Shown: positions 11,235 through 19,878 of the stretch, in pieces
How the letters are laid out: each line of letters opens with the position of its first letter
How positions within the stretch are numbered: position 1 is the stretch's first letter
Origin: Microscilla marina ATCC 23134
Lineage (GTDB): Bacteria > Bacteroidota > Bacteroidia > Cytophagales > Microscillaceae
Direction: 5' to 3'
DNA: 64,000 nucleotides
NCBI RefSeq assembly: GCF_000169175.1
Contig: NZ_AAWS01000009.1
Location: 186,001 to 250,000 of the forward strand
Program-made: the position numbers and the translations under genes
The notes under the pieces: generated by a model
What the model was told of the DNA's origin: nothing
Seen by the model: only the letters and a program-made list of their open reading frames with translations
Database searches by the model: none

Positions 11235-12029
11235 TGTCTAAAAACAAAGGATAAAACAGTATAGTATACCGACGAGTTATGAATGGATTGTTCAATTTTA
11301 GCGTAAAAATCTGAGGTTTCAAATTTTTTACTTAGAAAAGGTAGGTATTAAACTTGCAAATAGAAGGAAACAAAACAGTAAAAAAGGCTTTTAGTAAGTT
11401 TTTAGATATTAAGAACAACCTTCAATGTCTCATTGGGTTTGTAAATAACTTGTGTGGAATGATAAAGAGTAATCGGTATTAATGAGGAGTCATAAACCAA
11501 ACCCCGCCCCAACACCTTCAAAATCAACCTGTAATAAACCCTTGCTCCACCCGTTTTTCTTTGGCGCGTGTTGCGCCTGTGTGGGCGAAACAGGGGTAAG
11601 TCCTGGGTTAGGCAGCTACCTACTAAATAAAAAAGAAAAATCCTCTATCTAAGCTACACTATAGATTCACATTAGTTGACTTATATAAGTGACTCATTAT
11701 GATGCCAAATTGTCAAGCTAAGCATGCTAATTTGGCAAGGTTCGAGGACAGTTTGGCGAGGTAAGCTTGACAACCTGGCAAGCCTGCAACACCAGCAAGC
11801 AAGAAAAGAAGTACAGCGCTCAGCTTATTTTATCCTTTCAACTTCCAATACTACTTCCGAGCAAATTGTGGCTTAAAGAGAACAATTTGCTCAGGTGTAA
11901 TGGTACAACTCAAGAGAGTTCACAAACACCCATTTATAAAGAATCGTGTTTATTGTAAGCCTTGCAAAAAATAACCTATCAATAGAACACCTTCTTACCC
12001 AAAAAACTTAGCAGCTTTTCTAAAAAAAT
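11235..12029. other. intergenic region upstream of dptF, holds repeat copy 1
   Basis: 795 bp without a credible gene. The part next to dptF (about 11235-11450) presumably contains its promoter, though I cannot point to a clean -33/-7 pair. From about 11624 it contains a segment repeated at 15567-15985. The remainder shows short inverted stretches such as GGCGCGTGTTGCGCC near 11561. Confidence 0.5.
11624..11850. repeat. intergenic repeat copy 1 (empty MITE site) with lanB 3'-end remnant
   Basis: Near-identical to 15567-15985 apart from the 143-bp insertion in that copy. It includes the uninterrupted junction GACTTATATAAGTGAC at 11678-11693, a run of TTTGGCAAGG-type short repeats, and at 11825-11850 a sequence whose minus strand reads YWKLKG-stop, matching the YWKLEG end of the LanB gene at 15960. 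It is therefore a duplicated piece of the lanB 3' flank. Confidence 0.8.
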
Positions 12030-12290
12030 CTACTTTGAAGAACAGGCCTGCCAACAACGGTTTTGACAATCATGCCAGCATTTATTTTGATCCTCTCGAA
12101 CCATTTCTTCATCAAATAACTCAAGGTACAAATCTTTAGTTTTTTCAAAAACATCCGCTAAATTCTGGGCATCTTGTGAGCCTCTCATCCCAAAGTAGGG
12201 GTAATGGTGCATGTACCCTCCAAAAACCTTCTCACAATCCTGATGATAAGCCAGGGTATCCAGTATATGATAATGCCACATTTGATCCAT
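12030..12290 (-). CDS. short protein with GRDP-like WHxHILDT core, probably N-truncated
   Basis: 86 aa with the core MWHYHILDTLAYHQDC and HHYPYFGM, which I recognise from the glycine-rich-domain-like (GRDP, PF07173-type) family; function unknown. In that family this core sits inside the protein, preceded by residues like those still readable upstream here (PNKV before the Met) until a stop five codons back. The N-terminus therefore seems lost or the start is unusual. The C-terminus is Cys-rich (CWHDCQNRCWQACS). It lies directly downstream of the terminator of the T9SS gene on the same strand. Confidence 0.5.
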   Translation of the reverse strand: MDQMWHYHILDTLAYHQDCEKVFGGYMHHYPYFGMRGSQDAQNLADVFEKTKDLYLELFDEEMVREDQNKCWHDCQNRCWQACSSK

Positions 12291-12315
12291 AACTTTATTA
12301 GGTACCTAAAACAAA

Positions 12316-12352
12316 AAATCCCGTTTTCAAGCATTCTTGAAAAACGGGATTT
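12316..12352 (-). terminator. Rho-independent terminator of the NHL/T9SS gene
   Basis: Inverted repeat AAATCCCGTTTTCAAG / CTTGAAAAACGGGATTT with a 4-base loop. On the minus strand it is followed by a T-rich run. It lies 21 bp past the stop of the gene ending at 12374. Confidence 0.85.
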
Positions 12353-12373
12353 GTATTTTATTATCGGCTACGG

Positions 12374-15073
12374 TTATTTAATCATCACTTTTTTAGTGAT
12401 TTTGTGTTGATTATACTCAATAGTCAAGAAGTAATTCCCTGCGATCACATTGGGCTCAAAACTTATGGTGTGCTGCCCCTTGGCAAAATTAGTTTCGCGT
12501 GAGTCCACGATTTTACCTTGTTGGTCTTTCAAGATAAAGTTTACTTTACTCTCATCAATGGTTACACCAAACTGTACATTGAAGTTTTTGGCAGGGTTAG
12601 GAAATATAGTTACTACTGGCTCTATCAGCTTTACCTCACCTGCGCTTAAAATTAGCCCTGAGGTGCCTTTGAATGCTTGACTATAAGCTGTGGCTTTAGT
12701 TTGGCTACTTGTAAGTTTGATGGCAGCAGATTGCCCTGCATTGCCTATTGCTTTAAAAGTAAGGTAATACAATATTTGCCCGTTTTCAAAACTATTAGCC
12801 TCACCTTGTGGATGGTCATACAGGAAAGAGATCACCCCTTGCCTTGCATTAGCAGTATTGAAGTGCTGGCTCGCGTTGATGGACAAAGCTGCGGCTTCTA
12901 CGCCTTGGTATTGCAACACTTTTGGGTCAAACTCTAATGAACCTTGGAAACCTGCTATTTGGTTATAATTAGCCCCTACCGCCACAGGAATCCGAATCAC
13001 ATCACCATTTATTACCTCTACAGCTGGTGTGTTTAATTCCACTGCTTGGGTGGAGGTTCTTAAGGTCGGTGTAGCATTGTAATTTACATCACCCAGTTTT
13101 ACTCCAATAAAATCTTGTGTTGCTTGAGTACTGGTAGCAGTAAAAATATACGAATCTACAAAAGAAGGATTCCAAGGGTTGGTAGGGTCAGTAAAAGTAA
13201 AGCTCTCAGGTATAAAGCACCAAGTAACCAACAAAGGTACTGGCATCCCTAAAATAGCTCTTCTCATTAATAAAATATCTGCTACATTAATGCTTTTAGA
13301 TAAGTCTATATCTGCTGCAATGAGCTTGTAAGGTGAGTTAAGCAACTCTTTTTGCAAAATGTGGCGACGTACTGCTATAACATCCCCTACATCTACCCCG
13401 TTGTCTATTTTATTGGCAGGTTTGTTAGGCACAAGCTGATAATTATTACCAGGTACCAAACCGTTGATAATATAAGTCCCACTATCAGTAGCGTTGTGTG
13501 TATCAAAAATTCCGGCAGTCCTGCTCAAGGTCATAGAAGCCCCCTTAATGGGTTGTCCGACAGGTGTTTTAAAAAGTCCTGTAATGCTCGATGAAGCCAC
13601 TATTTGTACGCTACCTGTTTTATGCCCTACTTTCAATGTCTTCGCCTCTTGATCAACCACAATAGAGCCATCAAAAGTGAGGAAGAACTTGTCGCCTGTA
13701 GTAGCATTTCCTGGAATGTTGAGCTCTATTTCAAACAAAACTTCATTGTTTTGAAAAGTTTGCTCTTGCATAGAAGCATTTGCCCAAAGCACTCTTACTT
13801 TACCAGCCGATACTTCGTTGTAGTTGTCTGTTCCAAAATCAGTCAACTTGCTGTTGATGTTGGTCAAACCTACAAAACTTGCCTTGTCCGAAGGAATGTT
13901 GATATCAAATTGAACACCCGCCAAAGCACTTAAATCTTTGGCTCTTACGGGTACTTTTACCGTATTGCCTGCCATTGCTTCTATATGATCGGCTACAATC
14001 AAGCCATCGGTATAAAAGGAAGTAAGCTTTCGAATCCAGTGTCGTTCTGCTACATATACTTCTTTGCTGTTTTTAACTAACACTGCCATTCCCATTGAAA
14101 AATCAGTCTTAGTGGCATTCCCATTAATTGGTTCTGATAAAGTAAACAGCTGTCCTGCTATGGGGTACATCATACCAGTCACTGCATCTACTTTTCTTGC
14201 ATAATAATAATCTACTATGTATATATTGCCCTCAGCATCAACATCTACTCCATGTGGAAGTTTCAATTTGACCTGAGTTGCAGGTCCAATAGGGTTGTTG
14301 CTTGTCTGTTGCGCGCTACCAGCTACTGTGGTAATGATATTAGTTTGTGCATCTATTTTTCGTATCCTATGCTTCAAAACTTCAACCACATAAATATTAC
14401 CTATAGCATCCAGCGCCAAATCATGTATAAGTGCAAGACTAGCCTCTAAAGCTGGCACTCCATCGGTGCGTAGCCTACCTGAACCTGCTATAGTGGTAAT
14501 GATACCCGTCACCGCATCTACTTTTCGAATCCGAGTACCATCTACAATGTAGAGGTTATTTGTAGCATCTAGAGCAATAGCTTTAGGACCGACTAATTGA
14601 GCTTGAGTAGCAAGTCCACCATCACCAGCAAAACCTGCCACTCCAGTACCTGCCACAGGTGTGATAACACCCGTAGTACGATTTAGGCGTAACACTTGAT
14701 TGCCCCTACTGTTGGCCATGTATAAATTACCTGCATCATCTAATGCTAAATCAAGCACTTCAAACGGTGTGGGTGTATCAGGGGAACCTGACCCATCTCC
14801 TGCTACTGTAGTAATGATATTGGTTGCAGCATCTATGCGACGTACACGTAATCGTTCTGTTACATAAATATTACCTTGAGCATCTGATGCCATTTTATGC
14901 GTCGATGTAAATTTGGCATTCAATGCTGGTCCGCCATCCCCTTCATATCCACCACCTAACGACCTTGCACTTGCAAAGTCAGCAATATTGTAAGCGTTTT
15001 GTGCAGAAGTTGGTTGAGAAAATAACCATGGTATGAGTAATAGGAGTAAACCTAAATTAAAAATTTGTTTCAT
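12374..15073 (-). CDS. T9SS-secreted NHL-repeat protein with cohesin- and dockerin-like modules
   Basis: 899 aa. A signal peptide (MKQIFNLGLLLLLIPWLFS...AQ) precedes about six NHL beta-propeller repeats (residues 40-340; recurring DAQGNIYV, RIRKID, ITTVAGSG). A cohesin-like beta-sandwich follows (about 360-480, GNTVKVPVRAKDL), then a carboxypeptidase-regulatory-like loop, a dockerin-like repeat (ADIDLSKSINVADILLMRRA near 586-606), a second cohesin-like module, and a T9SS C-terminal sorting domain (IFPNPAKN...GNYFLTIEY). It should be exported and anchored on the cell surface; the ligand is unknown. It is a single-gene unit with its own terminator, flanked by two copies of one intergenic repeat. 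Confidence 0.85.
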   Translation of the reverse strand: MKQIFNLGLLLLLIPWLFSQPTSAQNAYNIADFASARSLGGGYEGDGGPALNAKFTSTHKMASDAQGNIYVTERLRVRRIDAATNIITTVAGDGSGSPDTPTPFEVLDLALDDAGNLYMANSRGNQVLRLNRTTGVITPVAGTGVAGFAGDGGLATQAQLVGPKAIALDATNNLYIVDGTRIRKVDAVTGIITTIAGSGRLRTDGVPALEASLALIHDLALDAIGNIYVVEVLKHRIRKIDAQTNIITTVAGSAQQTSNNPIGPATQVKLKLPHGVDVDAEGNIYIVDYYYARKVDAVTGMMYPIAGQLFTLSEPINGNATKTDFSMGMAVLVKNSKEVYVAERHWIRKLTSFYTDGLIVADHIEAMAGNTVKVPVRAKDLSALAGVQFDINIPSDKASFVGLTNINSKLTDFGTDNYNEVSAGKVRVLWANASMQEQTFQNNEVLFEIELNIPGNATTGDKFFLTFDGSIVVDQEAKTLKVGHKTGSVQIVASSSITGLFKTPVGQPIKGASMTLSRTAGIFDTHNATDSGTYIINGLVPGNNYQLVPNKPANKIDNGVDVGDVIAVRRHILQKELLNSPYKLIAADIDLSKSINVADILLMRRAILGMPVPLLVTWCFIPESFTFTDPTNPWNPSFVDSYIFTATSTQATQDFIGVKLGDVNYNATPTLRTSTQAVELNTPAVEVINGDVIRIPVAVGANYNQIAGFQGSLEFDPKVLQYQGVEAAALSINASQHFNTANARQGVISFLYDHPQGEANSFENGQILYYLTFKAIGNAGQSAAIKLTSSQTKATAYSQAFKGTSGLILSAGEVKLIEPVVTIFPNPAKNFNVQFGVTIDESKVNFILKDQQGKIVDSRETNFAKGQHTISFEPNVIAGNYFLTIEYNQHKITKKVMIK

Positions 15074-15566
15074 AAAAACCTGATTTAAAATAGAACAGAC
15101 ATCCTTTATTGCAAAGAAGTTTTATTCACTTGATTTTAATTATTTGGCAATGTCTGATTCACTTGATAAATTAATCGTCACAAAAGGAACTTTATTAGCT
15201 ACTTGCCTATAAATGTGAGTTTCAGAGTTAGCCCTCTGATTTATATCACTTTATTAAAAACAGAGTAATTAACAAAAACAGCATTTTTATAATTGTGCTT
15301 TATAGAGAAGTTATTGTGTTATGATTGTTCTGAATGCTACAAAATTAACGAAAATATGTGCAATAGCAGGAGATTTTATGAAGGAATTTGACGCCTACAG
15401 TCAAACTAAACTGTTGTTCACTGTCTTTAACGTAGCAAAGTGAGTAAAAATGGAGTGATGCATATTGTCATTTTTTCACCTATCTGGAATTTGTTACTTC
15501 TCTTGATAATACAATTATGTTATCGAGGGGTATTTAAAAAGTTGTTTTCCACCAATGAAAAAAACT
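15074..15566. other. intergenic region upstream of the NHL/T9SS gene
   Basis: About 490 bp with no gene. It is AT-rich and should hold the promoter of the minus-strand gene starting at 15073. A single TTTAACG occurs near 15427, without the paired copy seen at the three shared promoters elsewhere in the window. Confidence 0.4.
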
Positions 15567-15985
15567 TTAAATAAAAAAGAAAAACCTGTATCTAACTATC
15601 TATAGATCACATTAGTTGACTTATATAACTGAAGTTACGCAGACCTACTTATTTTAATGGTTATATGGCTTTATTGCTAAATGATTGGGCTACGCATCGC
15701 GCAACCATAAAGCAATAAAGCTATCAAACAATATAAATAAGCAGACTTGGAAATTACTGCGTAACATCAGTTATATAAGTGACTCATTATGATGCCAAAT
15801 TGTCAAGCTAAGCATGCTAATTTGGCAAGGTTCGAGGACAGTTTGGCGAGGTAAGCTTGACAACCTGGCAAGGTTCAGGGACAATTTGGCAAGCTTGCAA
15901 GGTCGGTAATGCAAGGGCAGAAAGAAAAAAGATAAGAAGCAAAGCATCAGCTGCTTATTTTATCCTTCCAACTTCCAATACCCCC
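15567..15985. repeat. intergenic repeat copy 2, split by a MITE, overlapping the lanB 3' end
   Basis: Second copy of the segment at 11624-11850. The matching parts (15567-15627, 15771-15880 and the last 25 bp of lanB) are nearly identical to copy 1. Copy 2 is longer, both because of the inserted element and because of an extra TTTGGCAAG-type repeat before the lanB end. This is the likely parental copy, since it is joined to an intact lanB. Confidence 0.8.
15628..15770. mobile_element. 143-bp MITE-like element with 14-bp inverted ends
   Basis: The left end CTGAAGTTACGCAG (15629-15642) and right end CTGCGTAACATCAG (15757-15770) are inverted copies with one mismatch. The 7-bp TTATATA is present on both sides (15621-15627 and 15771-15777) but once in the empty homologous site at 11681-11687, so it is a target-site duplication. 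There is no coding capacity. The interior holds a partial inverted repeat (GGTTATATGGCTTTATTGCT / ATAAAGCAATAAAGC). Confidence 0.85.
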
Positions 15986-18900
15986 ACATCTCTTCCAGCC
16001 TTTGTCCACCGACAAAAAGGCGGTTATTAAACATGTGGATGTAGCTACTCAGCAACGAGCAGAGTTGAGCCTCGTTTGCCCCGTGTTGTTGCAGGTTGGC
16101 TTTTATTTGTTGGGCAAGGGGCACTTCCTGTTCGGTAAGTTGATCAAACAGTAGGCGGTAAGCCGGAGGTAACCAGGGAGGCAGTGTGTGCTTTGCCAGG
16201 GCTTTTTTGAGGCGTTGTGCCTGGGGGTGGGTATCAAAACCAAACTCCCGGCTAAAGTTTACCCTACCTTGGTGGATAATCTTTTCGCGGGTTTCTTTGG
16301 GCAAATCAAAAGCATCCAATAAGGCTTTGATGCGTTTGATGGCAAGCGCCGATTTGAGTGCATCGGTGGCAGTTTCATCCTGAGCGAGCAGTTCTAAAAT
16401 GTGCCCTACAAAGTCACTGTCCAGGGCAAACCATTTTTCGCTCAGGGCAATGTTGTAAGGCAAGTAGCGGTTGAGTTCACGTTGGTAGGTATCGGGTACA
16501 TAGTGGATAATTTTCCCCTGTTGCTTTAGAGCCAGCAGTTTTTGCGAAAATACTTGTACCACTTCACCCAACTCTTTGGGGTGATGGCACAAGTGCAGCC
16601 GCCAACGCAAGTGGGGACCGTAGTCCGGATCGGTATAGCGAATAAAAAACCACTGATCAATGTGCTCCGAATCTTTTAATTCTTTGCTGAGAGGGTAGAG
16701 GTCTTCTACAATTAGTCGGTCACTGCCCAAGGCACCCAGGTAAATTTTAAAATATACCCATTCACTGCCCAAGGCAAAGTTCTTTTGTATACTTTGAGGC
16801 AAGGTTTGGGCAGCAAGCCCCTGTGTTTGCTTGTGGATTGGTGGGACCGTATTAGTGATCGGAAAGATCAATTCATTGCTATAGGATTGACTGGGCACGT
16901 GCTCTTCTATTACTTCCTCCAGAACGACTTCTTTACCCACAAACACCTTTTGCAAAAACACTCCCACACTCAAGGGGTTGGCAAAATCAATATAGAGTTT
17001 ATTATCCGCTTCTACCAGCAGCACCGTTTGGGGCAAACGCAATTGTTGCCTCAGTCTTTCTATTTTGTATGTCCAGGTACTAATGGTGGTATGCAGGTCT
17101 TCCTTTTTTTGTAATTGAACTGCTTCTAATAGCTGACGGCTCACCCGCCACTGCCTGGGCGATAAAATCAAGTTATCATCATACACCAGGCGGGGCAAAT
17201 AACTCCTTTGCTGCCAGCGCTGCACCTTAAAGAACGGGGGCAGCTGGCGGTACTCTTCCTGGTATTGCAAGTCGCACAAAAACTTATAGAGGGGGTGGGC
17301 ATTGTGGGCGTAGTTATGGGCATTGCTCATCCGGGGCACCACTTGTTTGCCCAGGCGCCGCGAGTGTAACACCAAACGTTTGCCGCCCTCTTGGGTACTC
17401 AACCACAAGTCAGTCACGGGTATTTGGTGAGCATCGTTGGTATTGGCACCGCCCAAGGCAATGCTATAGTCACGCAACCTGGGGCGAATGATTACATTGC
17501 CCACCCGTTGCCCTGGCAAGTGATCTACTTCGGCGTATACCAGGTGATCATTATCAGGTTCTACCTGGGCAAGGGTGGCACTGAGCTTTTCCTTTAGCAA
17601 GGGGCTGCCGTAGCAAAACCGCCCCAACAAATTGCCCACCACGGGACCACTGGCGTGGTACAACTGAAAGCGAAAGTTGCGCGGGTTACCTTGTTTGGGA
17701 TTGTGTTCCAGGTCGTCAGGCGTTTGGTAGAGTAGCTTACCCATCGCCATCATTGCCGGAGGAAGCGGTGGTGCTTGTTTTTCTTTTGCCTTGGGTTTGC
17801 TTGCTTTTAGACCTTGTATTTCGACTTTGCTCAAGCGTATTTCAGTCAAGCCCTTTTGCAAAGCTTCTACATATTTTTGTTCCAACAAGGAATCCAGCGC
17901 TGAGGTCTGTCCAGTTTTGGGGTCAGCAACTTGGGGCATTGCCCCACCTTCGCCAATCACTACACCCAATTCCTGCAAATAGGTAGGTAGCGCTGCTACC
18001 CGTTTGCCACAAGGATAACCCACCCCGGTTACCTCGTCCATTGCCAGCAACAAGGGTACCGCTTCGTTTTCATATCGTTTAAAAAAAGCCTGGGCAAAGG
18101 AGGTAAGGTCTGCTTTTGTTGTGGGTACTTCCCCTACATTGTCTATCAAAGTGGCTATTTGGCGCACCAGGTGGCGGGGCACGGTTTTGCTCAGTGCTTG
18201 CCCATTTTCATCCCTAAAAGCATCTACTTGAATAAGTTCTTTTTTAGACGCAGTTTTTTCGTTGGGGTGGGCAGTGATAGCTGTCTCTTGTGCCTGATAA
18301 AAAGGCTGAGCACTCAGATAGCCTGCCAATTGTTGATAAAGCCCCAGGCTTTGGGCAGGGTCAGGGGTGGCATCAATCAGCGCCAGTTGCCTACGAATGT
18401 GCTCAATAATATCGAGGTACTCCTGAGCGGCAGGTATTTGTTTTACCCTAGTGTGCAATTGCTCCAGGTATTCGGCACCATTGAGACTGGGGTACAGTTC
18501 AGAAATAAGCAAATGATGGTTAATCAAATACTCCACAAACTCGTAGCAATCTGCTTCGGTCAAGTCGGGGTCTGTCATCAAGTGGGCAATCATTTCTTGT
18601 ATGCGCATTCCCCCCGCCTGACGGCAAGTGGCAAACAGCTCCCAAGCCACTTCATTAAACTCCTTCGACGAGGCTACGTGTTGCAAGGTTTGCTCATCAA
18701 AAAACGAACATAACATATCGTCACCGTTGCAGTAGAGCGTATTGTTAGGAAAGTAAAGCAATTGCTCCCTTACCTCTGTATCTGCCTCTAGTGCCGCCCT
18801 GAGCCTCAGCAAATACACCATATCCAGCCTTGACGAGGTACGCATGGGACCAAGCCCATCCAGGGCTAGGCTGCTGTGTCTTTGCAAACGAAACTCACCC

Positions 18901-19235
18901 GCAGTTACGGCAGCAAAAGTGCCAAAGGGGGTACAACGATACGCCGCCCTTGCCAAAAACATCCATAGTTTTTGCTCCAGGTTTTGCAAGTCTTTGCTTT
19001 GTTTTTTGTTGGGGGCAGGCAGTGCTACTAAAGTATGCCAACGGTCTAACTGAGCAAACAAATTGGGCGAGGCAATGTACAAGGCTTGTTGCAAGGCGGG
19101 CAAGGCATACATAGCTTGTAGGTGTTGGCGCACCTGCTCTATGCCTTGGGCAACTCCCACCGGAGGCTTCAAATAGCTGCGCTCCAACAATGGAGTACGC
19201 AATACATAAAAATTACCTGGTTCGAATGTATTCAT
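15960..19235 (-). CDS. lanB: class I lanthipeptide dehydratase LanB (full length)
   Basis: 1091 aa. The N-terminal glutamylation domain (Lant_dehydr_N; RTPLLERSY at residues 13-21, ARAAYRCTPFGTFAAVTAGEF near 95-115) transfers Glu from Glu-tRNA to Ser/Thr of the precursor. The C-terminal elimination domain (SpaB_C-like, about 820-1085; WVYFKIYLGA, HLRWRLHL) releases it to give Dha/Dhb. Both are in one chain, unlike split LanB systems. The likely substrate is the 54-aa peptide at 25478-25642. It is last in the cluster, 80 bp after the small regulator. Base composition is richer in GC than the flanking hydrolase and cyclase genes. Confidence 0.9.
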   Translation of the reverse strand: MNTFEPGNFYVLRTPLLERSYLKPPVGVAQGIEQVRQHLQAMYALPALQQALYIASPNLFAQLDRWHTLVALPAPNKKQSKDLQNLEQKLWMFLARAAYRCTPFGTFAAVTAGEFRLQRHSSLALDGLGPMRTSSRLDMVYLLRLRAALEADTEVREQLLYFPNNTLYCNGDDMLCSFFDEQTLQHVASSKEFNEVAWELFATCRQAGGMRIQEMIAHLMTDPDLTEADCYEFVEYLINHHLLISELYPSLNGAEYLEQLHTRVKQIPAAQEYLDIIEHIRRQLALIDATPDPAQSLGLYQQLAGYLSAQPFYQAQETAITAHPNEKTASKKELIQVDAFRDENGQALSKTVPRHLVRQIATLIDNVGEVPTTKADLTSFAQAFFKRYENEAVPLLLAMDEVTGVGYPCGKRVAALPTYLQELGVVIGEGGAMPQVADPKTGQTSALDSLLEQKYVEALQKGLTEIRLSKVEIQGLKASKPKAKEKQAPPLPPAMMAMGKLLYQTPDDLEHNPKQGNPRNFRFQLYHASGPVVGNLLGRFCYGSPLLKEKLSATLAQVEPDNDHLVYAEVDHLPGQRVGNVIIRPRLRDYSIALGGANTNDAHQIPVTDLWLSTQEGGKRLVLHSRRLGKQVVPRMSNAHNYAHNAHPLYKFLCDLQYQEEYRQLPPFFKVQRWQQRSYLPRLVYDDNLILSPRQWRVSRQLLEAVQLQKKEDLHTTISTWTYKIERLRQQLRLPQTVLLVEADNKLYIDFANPLSVGVFLQKVFVGKEVVLEEVIEEHVPSQSYSNELIFPITNTVPPIHKQTQGLAAQTLPQSIQKNFALGSEWVYFKIYLGALGSDRLIVEDLYPLSKELKDSEHIDQWFFIRYTDPDYGPHLRWRLHLCHHPKELGEVVQVFSQKLLALKQQGKIIHYVPDTYQRELNRYLPYNIALSEKWFALDSDFVGHILELLAQDETATDALKSALAIKRIKALLDAFDLPKETREKIIHQGRVNFSREFGFDTHPQAQRLKKALAKHTLPPWLPPAYRLLFDQLTEQEVPLAQQIKANLQQHGANEAQLCSLLSSYIHMFNNRLFVGGQRLEEMWGYWKLEG

Positions 19236-19315
19236 TGGTTAGTTTTTTAGTTGGTAGTCCAGAGTCTGTAGTTGGTAGACCATAGTTGCTTCGAGTCTGT
19301 TCGTAATTCTTAAGG

Positions 19316-19693
19316 CTACTTCTTCACCGCCTCCAGTACCCCCAACTTGCGCAGCTTACAAGCCATCACCGACACCGACCGATTAGTAGTTCGGAGTATT
19401 TTGGAAGTTTCGAGTGGAGTCATATTTAGTTGAAGGCAGTAGCCAATTTGCCACATTAGTTTACTGATTTTACCCTGGTCAAGCATCTCGCCTATGGTGG
19501 TTACAAACTCAGGGTAAAGTCTTTGAACCCTTTGTTGTACCGCAACAAATTTGCCTTTCGAGTTTATTTCAGCTTCTACTAAAGTCTTGGCTTGTTCTAC
19601 CTCATTTTTTTCCAGTGCCTCTTTTATTTCATACAACCTTACAATGCTATCCGTCCATTCTTGAACGGGTGTATAAGCGGCGTTTAACGACAT
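19316..19693 (-). CDS. small HTH protein, free-standing copy of the regulator C-terminal domain
   Basis: 125 aa. Residues about 70-125 (KLMWQIGYCLQLNMTPLET...NRSVSVMACKLRKLGVLE) align closely with the last 60 residues of the Y_Y_Y protein just upstream (KLVWQVGHCLKLGMSPMET...NRSVSVHGTKLRKLGILE). The N-terminal part also matches (VRLYEIKEALEKNE). The TNRSVSV block looks like the recognition helix of a LuxR-type HTH. I infer a DNA-binding or dimer-forming modulator of the sensor protein. It lies between the sensor and lanB, about 185 bp after the sensor stop, with AATTCGTAATT-type spacer repeats in between. Confidence 0.65.
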   Translation of the reverse strand: MSLNAAYTPVQEWTDSIVRLYEIKEALEKNEVEQAKTLVEAEINSKGKFVAVQQRVQRLYPEFVTTIGEMLDQGKISKLMWQIGYCLQLNMTPLETSKILRTTNRSVSVMACKLRKLGVLEAVKK

Positions 19694-19878
19694 ATTTTTC
19701 CCTCTTTATTTTATAGTGATAGTTACGTTGTATTATAGTTGAATTGTCCTCTGGTTGAGCAAACTCAATTCGTCGTTAGCTTACATAGAATAGATTTTTG
19801 TAACCAACAACCCTGTAAAGATTCAGTGATGCGCGAGCCCATTCGTAATTCGTAATTGACCCATTCGTAATTAAAAAG

